The notes under the pieces: model-generated
Told to the model about the DNA's origin: nothing
The model's database searches: none
The model's input: the letters and a program-made list of their open reading frames with translations, nothing else
Source: Chelatococcus reniformis
Lineage (GTDB): Bacteria; Pseudomonadota; Alphaproteobacteria; Rhizobiales; Beijerinckiaceae
Reading direction: 5' to 3'
DNA length: 64,000 bases
Assembly: GCF_014640075.1 (NCBI RefSeq)
Contig: NZ_BMGG01000009.1
Location: 1 to 64,000 of the forward strand
Shown: in pieces, positions 50,555 through 57,875 of the stretch
How the letters are laid out: every line of letters starts with the position of its first letter
How positions within the stretch are numbered: the stretch's first letter is position 1
Position numbers and translations under genes: made by a program

Positions 50555-50896
50555 TTACCGCCGGGTGCTGTCGAGCACGCGCAGGATCAGCCAGATCGGC
50601 ACCACGATGAGGGCGCCGTAGATGAACCAGCGCCCCAGGTCCCCGACCATGGCAAAGCCGCTGGCGATCAGGCGCTCGACGAAGCCGCGGATGCCGTCGT
50701 AGAGCGCCCAGGGCGTGATATCGAGGAAGGCCATGGCGGCCCCGACCAGGACCGACAGGAACAGCAGGCGGGCCAGCACGGCGCCGGGCGAGCCACCCAT
50801 GAAGCGCGTGATGGGCGATCCTGTCGGCTGGCCTTGCGCGGGCGCCTGCCCCTGCGTTCGCATTGCGGACGATTGCGGCGTCTGGCCGTCTGCCAT
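50555..50896 (-). CDS. DUF6460 small membrane protein
   Basis: A 113-residue protein from ATG 50896. The polar Gln-rich N-terminus (1-35) is followed by two membrane segments: AVLARLLFLSVLVGAAMAFL (about 38-58) and WFIYGALIVVPIWLILRVL (about 88-107). Between them PWALYDGIRGFVERLI is typical of DUF6460, a rhizobial family of unknown function. Likely co-transcribed with the MATE gene. Confidence 0.8.
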   Translation of the reverse strand: MADGQTPQSSAMRTQGQAPAQGQPTGSPITRFMGGSPGAVLARLLFLSVLVGAAMAFLDITPWALYDGIRGFVERLIASGFAMVGDLGRWFIYGALIVVPIWLILRVLDSTRR

Positions 50897-50945
50897 GGCA
50901 GGTCTCCTGTCGGCTTCGATGGCGGCTCGGGGCGCAGCGGCCGCT

Positions 50946-51050
50946 TAGAGCATTTTCGAGCGAAGCGGACGCCGGTTCGCGTGAAGAAAATGCGTCAAAA
51001 CAAATAGTTAGAGCATATCCGCGATTCGGAGAAACGCGGACATGCTCTAG
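50946..51050 (+). repeat. Mosaic intergenic repeat, copy A
   Basis: A ~105-base element of two palindromes. The left one runs from TAGAGCATTTTCGAGCGAAG to GCGTGAAGAAAATGCGTC. The right one runs from TAGAGCATATCCGCG to CGCGGACATGCTCTAG. The same layout occurs at 61254 and, inverted, at 63196. It follows the order of rhizobial mosaic elements (RIME-like). Its right end provides the TAG stop of the response-regulator gene (51047-51049 on minus). Confidence 0.85.
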
Positions 51051-51721
51051 TCCGCAGCCATGTTGGGGCCCCATTGGCCGGCCGCGATCTTGGAGGCGGC
51101 GATGACCGCCTGGGTGCGGCTCTCGACACCGAGCTTCTGGAGGATGGCGGAGACGTGCGCCTTGATCGTCGCCTCGGACACCGACAACTCGTAGGCGATC
51201 TGCTTGTTGAGCAGCCCCTCGGACAGCATCATCAGCACGCGCACCTGCTGGGGCGTCAGGCTGGCCAGGCGGCGCACCAGCTCGGCCGTCTCGCGATCGG
51301 CGGGCACGGCGAGATCGATGTCGGGCGGCGTCCAGGTGCCGCCTTCGAGCACCGTCACCAGAGCGGCGCCCATGGTCTCGACCGACAGCGACTTGGGCAG
51401 GAAGCCGGCCGCGCCGAACTCCATGCATTTGCGGATGATCGCCGGCTCGTCGGTCCCCGAGACGACGACAACGGGCAGGCTCGGGTGCTGCGCGCGCAGG
51501 AAGAGCAGGCCCGAGAAACCCTGGGCGCCCGGCATGGTGAGGTCGAGCAGCACGAGGTCGGGCTCGCCCCGCGCGGCGATGGCGGCAGTCGTCGCGCTGA
51601 AGTCGCCGGCCTCGGCGATCTCGACACCGGGCAGCAACTGGGCGATGGCCTGGCGCATGGCGCCGCGAAACAAGGGGTGGTCGTCCGCAATGACGATACG
51701 TGTCGGGCTCTGATCGCTCAC
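51047..51721 (-). CDS. LuxR-family response regulator (NarL/FixJ type)
   Basis: A 224-residue two-component regulator. GTG 51721 (VSDQSPTRIVIADDHPLFRG) follows GAGAGAGAA; the open frame upstream overlaps the divergent gene. Receiver domain 1-125: acidic pocket ADDHP, phospho-acceptor Asp in DLVLLDLTMPG (about residue 57), Thr/Ser in VVVSGTD and Lys in FLPKSL. The LuxR helix-turn-helix (about 155-215) reads LTPQQVRVLMMLSEGLLNKQ and SEATIKAHVSAILQKLGV. No histidine kinase is adjacent. It diverges from the symporter-like gene, which recalls the CrbR-acetate symporter arrangement. Confidence 0.92.
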   Translation of the reverse strand: MSDQSPTRIVIADDHPLFRGAMRQAIAQLLPGVEIAEAGDFSATTAAIAARGEPDLVLLDLTMPGAQGFSGLLFLRAQHPSLPVVVVSGTDEPAIIRKCMEFGAAGFLPKSLSVETMGAALVTVLEGGTWTPPDIDLAVPADRETAELVRRLASLTPQQVRVLMMLSEGLLNKQIAYELSVSEATIKAHVSAILQKLGVESRTQAVIAASKIAAGQWGPNMAAD

Positions 51722-51842
51722 GCGGTTCTCTCTCGCCTGCCGCGGCCGCCACGCCGAGGCGGTTATCCCCTGTATGCGTGCGCGCGCCCCCACCCTCGTG
51801 TATCACGATAAGCCTGGGATACGAAAACGACCACGTGGGATC

Positions 51843-53360
51843 ATGCGGGACCGAACGGCATCGACGCAGACGGCGGCAACGAAACGGCTGGCGCTCGGCC
51901 TCGCCGGCGGGCTGGCCATTCTCGCCGTCTGCATCGCGGTGTGCACGCTGCTGGAGCGGCTGGGCCTGCCGACCGCGGTGATCGCGCTGGCGGCGATGAC
52001 ATTGGTGCTGGGGACGGTCGTGGTGGCGGCCTTCGCCGGACGCAGCATGACCGTATTCGCCTTCGACCTCGCCGGTCAGAGCCTGCCGATCATTGCCAAC
52101 GTCTTCGCCCTGACCACGGTGGCGATGGCCTTGCTGTGGAGCTCACCCGAGCCGGCGCTCGTCGGCTCCGCAGTCGCGGCCGGGCTCGCCGTGGCGGCGG
52201 TGCTCTTCGGGGCGGCATGGCGGCGCAGCGGTGCGGCCACGATCGCCGAGATGATGGGAGCGCAGGCGCGCAATGGCGACGCCGCGCTCACGATCTCGCT
52301 GCTCGCCTTGACCATGTGTGCGGCGGCCGCCGCGGCGGTGATGGCCTTGTGCTCCGAAGCCAACGGCTGGGTCGCCCAGGCATTGGGCATCTCGACGCGG
52401 TCCGCCGCCGTGGTCTCGGCCGTCGTCATGGCGGCAGCGACGGTTCTCGGCGGGTTGCAGAGCATCAGCACCGCACAACTCGCGGCGGCCGGCTGCGCCA
52501 TCCTGGCGGCGCTCGCCGCGGCCGCCCTGTGGGCCGCTGGGATCCCGTCGACGGCCGGGGATATCCCGGCGCCGCGGGCCGATCAGGTGTGGCTCTGGCT
52601 CGCGGCCTGCTGCGGCACGGTCGCGTTTCCGGCGCTGTTTTCCCGCTTCGCCTCGGCGCGCAGCGGGAGCGAGGCCCGGCGCAGCGGTATCGGTGCCGGG
52701 CTGCTGGTGCTGGCTCTGAGCGTCTCGCCGCTGCTGGTGCCGCCGGCGCGTCACGCCACCGCCGGTTTCTTCAGCCTGGGCGCGCTCTACACCGGGGCGG
52801 CGGCCGGGGTGGCGCTGACGGCGGCGGCGCTGCTGGTCTTCACCGTGGCGCGGCTGCTCGTCAGTCTGCGCATGGGGTTGGCGCCGGGCCCGCATCGGGG
52901 CGAGGCGCCGGCCTCGCGCCGGCTGGTGGGCACCCGCGTGCTGCTCCTGCTCCTCGTCGCGCTTGCCGCGGCGACGCCATGGCTCGGCTTCGGCGCGGCG
53001 AAGGAGCGACCCGGCGTGTTCGCCGGCCAGGCCTTGCTGTGGGCGTGGGCCATTGCAGCCGCAGGCGGGCTCCCCGCATTGACCTTCCGAAGTGTGCGCA
53101 TGCCCGTGCCTGCCGGGGCGACGGCCGCCGGGATGGCCGCCGGGCTCATCTTCGCCGGTCTGCACCTGAGCGGCGGGCTGCTGCCCGTGGTCCGCTACCC
53201 GACGGCGGCGGCGGGCCCTTTGGGTGCCCTCATTGGCATCATCGTGATCGCCGGCTGGTCCATTGCCAGCGCCATGCACCGCGCCGCCCTGGACCCCAGC
53301 GCATCCGCCGGGGAGCGCGGCACGCGAGCCGCGCAGGCGGCCTCGTCGTCCGCGCCCTGA
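51843..53360 (+). CDS. Sodium:solute symporter-like membrane protein
   Basis: A 505-residue inner-membrane protein with about thirteen hydrophobic segments, very rich in Ala and Gly. ATG 51843 is a reasonable start. Comparison by memory with ActP-type symporters shows matching positions: FAFDLAGQSLPIIANVFALT (segment 2), TIAEMMGAQARNGDA (for FADVASYRL-like loops), TVLGGLQSISTAQLAAAG and CCGTVAFPALFSRF (for GTAGLPHILMRF). The Na+-site and substrate residues are poorly kept, so it may be a divergent or sensor-type member. It diverges from a LuxR response regulator, as symporter genes of the acetate-switch type do. Confidence 0.7.
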   Translation: MRDRTASTQTAATKRLALGLAGGLAILAVCIAVCTLLERLGLPTAVIALAAMTLVLGTVVVAAFAGRSMTVFAFDLAGQSLPIIANVFALTTVAMALLWSSPEPALVGSAVAAGLAVAAVLFGAAWRRSGAATIAEMMGAQARNGDAALTISLLALTMCAAAAAAVMALCSEANGWVAQALGISTRSAAVVSAVVMAAATVLGGLQSISTAQLAAAGCAILAALAAAALWAAGIPSTAGDIPAPRADQVWLWLAACCGTVAFPALFSRFASARSGSEARRSGIGAGLLVLALSVSPLLVPPARHATAGFFSLGALYTGAAAGVALTAAALLVFTVARLLVSLRMGLAPGPHRGEAPASRRLVGTRVLLLLLVALAAATPWLGFGAAKERPGVFAGQALLWAWAIAAAGGLPALTFRSVRMPVPAGATAAGMAAGLIFAGLHLSGGLLPVVRYPTAAAGPLGALIGIIVIAGWSIASAMHRAALDPSASAGERGTRAAQAASSSAP

Positions 53361-53387
53361 GCCGGTCCGGATCGGCGTTCGATCGAC

Positions 53388-55076
53388 TCAGGCACTGATC
53401 CGGCCGGCCAGAAGGCGCTCCAGCAGCGAGATGTCGTCCGCCTCGCTCGGCGGCTTGTCCCAGCGCACGCGGCTGATCCGGGGAAATCGCATGGCGATGC
53501 CGGACTTGTGCCGCGTCGAGGCCTGCAGCCCCTCGAAGGCGACCTCCAGCACGAGCCCGCTGTCGGCGGCGTGCGTCACCTCGCGCACCGGGCCGAAACG
53601 GTTGACCGTGTTACGGCGGACGAAGCGGTCGAGTTCCAGAAGTTCCTGGTCTGTGAAGCCGAAATAGGCCTTGCCCACCGGCACGAGCTCGCGCGCGGCG
53701 GTTGCCGCATCCACCGTCCGCCAGACGCCGAAGGTGTAGTCGGAATAATACGACGAGCGCTTGCCGTGGCCGCGCTGGGCATACATCAGCACCGCATCGA
53801 CCAGGTAGGGATCACGCTTCCATTTGTACCACAGGCCCTTCGGTCGTCCGGGCAGGTACGGGCTGTCGCGCCGTTTGAGCATGCAGCCTTCAATGGCGTC
53901 CGCGTCGACCCCGGCGCCGGACGCCGCCGGCTCGGCGCGCGCCGCGCCCAGTTCGTGCCACGAGCCGAACGGCACCAGCGGGGACAAGTCGATCCGCGGG
54001 TCGGCGAGCCGGCTGACGAAGGCCTCCAGGCGCGCCCGCCGGGCGGCGAACGGCAGCGCCCGCAGGTCCTCCGTGCCGTCGACCAGCAGGTCGTAAGCCC
54101 GGATATGGGCCGGGAACTCCAGCACCAGCTTGGGTGTGACCGTCTTGCGGTTGAGACGCTGCTGGAGCACGTTGAAGCTCTGCACGCGGCCGTCGCGGAC
54201 CACCAGCAGCTCGCCGTCCAGCGCGCCGCGGAACCCGCTGTTGGCCGCGATGGCCTCGGCGAGATCCGGGAAGGCGCGCGCCACGTCCTCGCCCGTGCGT
54301 GAATACAGCCTCACCACCGGCCGCCCATCGGCCCGCTCGCCGGCGCTGGCCTGGACGCGGATCCCGTCCCACTTCCATTCGGCGCAGAAGGCTTGTGGGT
54401 CGAGGGTGTCGAAATCCTGCTCCTCGAGGGCATGCGACAGCATCGGCGGCCGGAAGGGCGCCGGATCGCGCGCCTCGGGCCGGCCCCCGGCCCCCTCGGC
54501 CCAGGCAAACAGCTCGGTGTAGGGCGGCGACAGCCCGTGCCACACCTCTTCCACCGCGTCCGGCTCCAGGCCGCCGAGCTGGGCGACGGCGGTCTTGGCG
54601 AGGCGGCCGGAGACGCCGATGCGCAGATTGCCGGTGAGGAGCTTGAGCAGGGCCCACCGTCCGGTCTCGTCCAGGCCGTCGAGCCAGCGCGCCAGCAGGT
54701 GCGGCAGGTCGGGCTTGAGTGCTGCCGACAGCGTCTCGACCACCTCGGCCAGAGTCGGTGGCGGCTGCTGCTTATGGTCGGCGCCCGGCTCGGCAGCACC
54801 GGCCGGCGCCGGCCACATCAGCGCCACCGTCTCCGACAGGTCGCCGACATAGTCGTAGGAGAGGCCGAACAGCACCGGGTCGGTGCGCTCGGCGATGAGC
54901 TGGCGGATCAGGCCGGGCTTGGCGTGGACGAAGCCCAGGGCCCCGGTCGTCGCGGCCAGGGCGTAGCCACGCTCCGGGTCCGGCACCGAGCGGAAGTAGT
55001 CCACCATCAGCCGGATCTTGGCGTTGCGCCCCGCCTCGTAGGACAGGCGGTCGAGGAATGCGGCGAACCGGTTCAC
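53388..55076 (-). CDS. ATP-dependent DNA ligase (ligase of the Lhr/exonuclease set)
   Basis: A 562-residue ligase sealing nicks with ATP. GTG 55076 overlaps the exonuclease stop by four bases and gives MNRFAAFLDRLSYEAGRNAK, the usual start; an upstream frame is a shadow. An N-terminal DNA-binding domain (1-200) is followed by the nucleotidyltransferase domain, with the acceptor Lys in CAEWKWDGIRVQ (about residue 255), then LYSRTGEDVARAFPDLAEAI, ALDGELLVV, EGCMLKRRDSPYLPGRP and WYKWKRDPYLVDAV; an OB-fold ends it. It is the multi-domain ligase (LigB-like) normally encoded with the exonuclease, Lhr helicase and PdeM, as here. Confidence 0.94.
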   Translation of the reverse strand: MNRFAAFLDRLSYEAGRNAKIRLMVDYFRSVPDPERGYALAATTGALGFVHAKPGLIRQLIAERTDPVLFGLSYDYVGDLSETVALMWPAPAGAAEPGADHKQQPPPTLAEVVETLSAALKPDLPHLLARWLDGLDETGRWALLKLLTGNLRIGVSGRLAKTAVAQLGGLEPDAVEEVWHGLSPPYTELFAWAEGAGGRPEARDPAPFRPPMLSHALEEQDFDTLDPQAFCAEWKWDGIRVQASAGERADGRPVVRLYSRTGEDVARAFPDLAEAIAANSGFRGALDGELLVVRDGRVQSFNVLQQRLNRKTVTPKLVLEFPAHIRAYDLLVDGTEDLRALPFAARRARLEAFVSRLADPRIDLSPLVPFGSWHELGAARAEPAASGAGVDADAIEGCMLKRRDSPYLPGRPKGLWYKWKRDPYLVDAVLMYAQRGHGKRSSYYSDYTFGVWRTVDAATAARELVPVGKAYFGFTDQELLELDRFVRRNTVNRFGPVREVTHAADSGLVLEVAFEGLQASTRHKSGIAMRFPRISRVRWDKPPSEADDISLLERLLAGRISA

Positions 55077-56158
55077 GGCTCCGCTCCGGCGGTGCCGGCG
55101 TCGTCGGCCGGCCGGTCCTCCGGCTCCGCCTCGCCATCGTCGCCGTATCCCAGCAGATGCAGGGGCTGCGCCTTCAGGCCCTGCTGCGTACACCAGTGGA
55201 CCAGGGCGTCCTCCTGGCCGTGCGTGACCCAGACCTCAGCCGCGCCGGTCTCGGTGATCGTGCGGCAGAGATCGTCCCAGTCGGCGTGGTCCGAGATCAC
55301 CAGCGGCAACTCCACGCCCTTCTGCCGGGCACGCGCCCGCACCCGCATCCAGCCCGACGCAAAACACGACACCGGGTCGGCGAAGCGACGTGCCCACAGG
55401 TCCTGGGTGGCGCTCGGCGGGCACAGCACGATTGCCCCGGGCAGCCGCGAGGCCGCGTCGCGGCGGCTGCCGGCCGGAATGCGCCGCAGATCGCCCAGCG
55501 CGAGGCCGTGCTCCTGATAGAGCTCGGTCAGGCGCTCCATGGCGCCGTGGAGGTAGATGGGGGCATCGCAGCCGGCCGCCCGGATCAGCGCCATCAGGCG
55601 CTGGGCCTTGCCGAGCGGATAGGCGCCGACGATGTGCGTGCGCTCGGGAAATAGCGCCACGGACTTGAGCAGCTTGTCGATCTCGCTGGCGGCGGGGGGA
55701 TGGCGAAACACCGGCAGGCCGAACGTCGCCTCGGTGATGAACACGTCGCAACCGACCGGCCGGAACGGCTCGCAGGTGGGATCGGCCTCGCGCTTGTAGT
55801 CGCCCGAGGCGACGATGCGCAGCACCGGCCCGGCCGCCGGCTTGGTCTCGATGACGATCTGAGCCGAGCCCAGCACGTGCCCCGCGGGCGCCAGCGCGAC
55901 GCGCACGTCGCCGAGCTCGAGGGCTTCGCCATAGGCCAGCGCCTGCGCAGCTCCAGTAAATCCGTCGCCGTAGCGCGCCGCCATGATGGCGAGCGTTTCC
56001 GCCGTGGCCAGCACGGCCCCGTGGCCGGCGCGGGCGTGGTCGGAGTGGCCGTGAGTGATGATGGCGCGCTCGACCGGCCGCAATGGATCGATATGGAAGC
56101 CACCCAGCGGGCAGCACAGGCCGGCGGGGGTGAGCTTGAGGACGTCGCTGGGGCGCAT
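55073..56158 (-). CDS. Ligase-associated metallo-beta-lactamase-fold DNA exonuclease
   Basis: A 361-residue nuclease of the SNM1/Pso2-like beta-CASP group. The metal site starts with ITHGHSDHARAGHGAVLAT (HxHxDH, about residues 36-50). Further ligands lie in APAGHVLGSAQIVIE and IVASGDYKREADPT (His and Asp), and LPLVISDHADWDDLCRTI holds the late Asp-His. Ends GTGA-overlapped with the ligase gene. First gene of the leftward pair, divergent (over two other genes) from the Lhr and PdeM pair. The group is tied to DNA-damage repair. Confidence 0.94.
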   Translation of the reverse strand: MRPSDVLKLTPAGLCCPLGGFHIDPLRPVERAIITHGHSDHARAGHGAVLATAETLAIMAARYGDGFTGAAQALAYGEALELGDVRVALAPAGHVLGSAQIVIETKPAAGPVLRIVASGDYKREADPTCEPFRPVGCDVFITEATFGLPVFRHPPAASEIDKLLKSVALFPERTHIVGAYPLGKAQRLMALIRAAGCDAPIYLHGAMERLTELYQEHGLALGDLRRIPAGSRRDAASRLPGAIVLCPPSATQDLWARRFADPVSCFASGWMRVRARARQKGVELPLVISDHADWDDLCRTITETGAAEVWVTHGQEDALVHWCTQQGLKAQPLHLLGYGDDGEAEPEDRPADDAGTAGAEP

Positions 56159-56299
56159 GGCCCTGATAGATAAGCTATCCGTGCCGCCCGCAAAGGGCCG
56201 TCGTCACGCGCAAGCGGATCCCTCGGGCCCAGGGCCCGGGGGATCCTCAGGAAGCACCATCAAACCGTGCGCCCCGCCGGGCGTCGTTGCCGCTCACCG

Positions 56300-56617
56300 T
56301 CAATCGCAGACACGCACCCGGCGATAGAAGACGTTGCCGTAGGCGTCGTAGACCGGCTGGCTGCTGTAGTAGCAGGTCGGAGCGTAGGCGGCGGCGGCCG
56401 CGGCACCCGCCACGATGCCGAGGGCGACGGCCCCGGCAGCCGCTCCGTTGTAGCCCCAGCCGGGACGATAGCCGTAGCCATAGCCGTACTTCCAGGTGCC
56501 GGTGCTGTGGCCGGCGGCGGCCGGCGTCGCGGTGGCGATCACCGCGCCGCCGACGGTCACGGCGGCAACGCTCGCGACAATGATCTTCTTGGCGAAGCCC
56601 TGAGCGAAACGGATCAT
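56300..56617 (-). CDS. Small secreted Gly/Tyr/Ala-rich protein
   Basis: A 105-residue protein from ATG 56617 (GGAGG five bases upstream). Its N-terminus is a long signal peptide (KIIVASVAAVTVGGAVIATATP, cleavage near AAAG, residue 35). The mature part has a Gly-Tyr stretch (KYGYGYGYRPGWGYNG), an Ala-rich second hydrophobic segment (AAGAVALGIVAGAAAAAAY) and a Cys-containing tail (TCYYSSQPVYDAYGN, RVRVCD). Proteins of this style are common in Bradyrhizobium relatives and are probably envelope-associated. It lies between the two halves of the repair set, with no visible link to it. Confidence 0.75.
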   Translation of the reverse strand: MIRFAQGFAKKIIVASVAAVTVGGAVIATATPAAAGHSTGTWKYGYGYGYRPGWGYNGAAAGAVALGIVAGAAAAAAYAPTCYYSSQPVYDAYGNVFYRRVRVCD

Positions 56618-56762
56618 GAGAACCTCCTCTGGATTGAGCCTATCGAAGCCGGAGACTGTTCTTGCCCCCTCCGATGATTTGAGGATGCCAGAGCCGGCTG
56701 GGGCCCGATGTGCTGGGACGCACGGGCTTGACAGTGGCCGCGAAAGCGCCTTCTGCGAGCGG

Positions 56763-57707
56763 GTGACAACCACGGTCCGATCATCGGGAAACCTGCTGGC
56801 CGACCGCCGCTTCGCCTGGGCGGAGGCGGCCTTCGCCGACGGCGATCCGGCAGCGGCGGCCGATCTCGCCGCGCAGGTGCTCGAGCTCGCGGCCGACTAC
56901 GCGCCGGCCTGGCTGCTGCTGGGGCGGGCGAAGCTGGGCCTCGGTGAGGAGACTGCGGCGCAGCAGGCCTTCATCGAGGCGCTGCGGGCCGACCCGGCGG
57001 ACGAACTCGGCGCGGCGCTTCACCTGGCCCGGCTCGAAGGACCTCACGGCGAGGGGGCGACCGCGGCCATGAGCCCCGACTATGTGCGCGGCCTGTTCGA
57101 TGGCTATGCCGCACGCTTCGACACCCATCTGACCGACGCCCTCGCCTACCGGGGGCCTCAGTTGATCATGGCGGCGCTGGCGCGCGCCGGCGGGCTGCCG
57201 CGCTTCAGCCGGGTCGTCGATCTCGGCTGCGGCACGGGGCTCATGGGGGCAGCGATCCGCCCCTACGCCGACGAACTCGTCGGCTGCGATCTCTCACCCG
57301 GGATGGTCCGGCAGGCCCAGGCCAAGACGATCTACGATCGGCTGCATGTGGCCGACCTCGTCGCCCACATGCAGCAGCTTGCGCGGCAATCATGCGACCT
57401 GCTGCTGGCCGCCGACGTGTTGGTCTACATCGGCGATCTCGCGCCGTTGTTTGATGCAGCAGCCCGGGCGCAGCCGACCGGCGGTCTGTTCGCATTCACC
57501 GTGCAGCGTCCGCTCGATGGCGCCGACACGGGGGCGCCCGGCGAGGCCGTGCTGGGGGCCGACCTGCGCTATGCCCATGGCGAGCCCTACCTGCGCCGGC
57601 GACTGGTCGAGGCCGGTTTCGAGGTCTGCCTGGTGGACGAGGCGAGCACGCGGCTCGACCGGGGCGAGCCGGTGCCGGGCCTCGTCGTTGTCGCGCGCCG
57701 GCGGTGA
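56763..57707 (+). CDS. TPR-containing class I SAM methyltransferase
   Basis: A 314-residue protein. GTG 56763 is my start; the open frame to 56616 would overlap the divergent gene's start codon. Residues 1-95 form TPR-like helices (RRFAWAEAAFADGDPAAAAD, YAPAWLLLGRAKLGLGEE, AAQQAFIEALRADPADELGA). The methyltransferase domain follows: FDGYAARFDTHLTDALAYRG, SAM motif I VVDLGCGTGLMGAAI (about 153-167), then the acidic CDLSPGMVRQAQA and DLLLAADVLVYIGDL. Similar two-domain proteins are annotated as predicted TPR methyltransferases; the substrate is unknown. Confidence 0.88.
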   Translation: MTTTVRSSGNLLADRRFAWAEAAFADGDPAAAADLAAQVLELAADYAPAWLLLGRAKLGLGEETAAQQAFIEALRADPADELGAALHLARLEGPHGEGATAAMSPDYVRGLFDGYAARFDTHLTDALAYRGPQLIMAALARAGGLPRFSRVVDLGCGTGLMGAAIRPYADELVGCDLSPGMVRQAQAKTIYDRLHVADLVAHMQQLARQSCDLLLAADVLVYIGDLAPLFDAAARAQPTGGLFAFTVQRPLDGADTGAPGEAVLGADLRYAHGEPYLRRRLVEAGFEVCLVDEASTRLDRGEPVPGLVVVARRR

Positions 57708-57875
57708 CGGCGAGGTCCTGTGGCCTCGCCCGGCTACAACACCAGTTGCAACCTGCCGGCCCGTCCATAGTTTCTGTGCAGCGGCGCTTGCACCGGTGCC
57801 GCGTCAGGGAGTCCCGTCTGGGTTGATCGTGCGCCGCTGCTCCCGACATGCGTCCCGGATCGCGTGGACAGGTCC

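Noticed and set aside
56164-56173. TGATAGATAA upstream of the exonuclease gene, one base from the BioR box pattern
   Set aside because: The neighbouring gene is a DNA exonuclease with no biotin link; single near-matches to a ten-base AT-rich box are expected in promoter regions.
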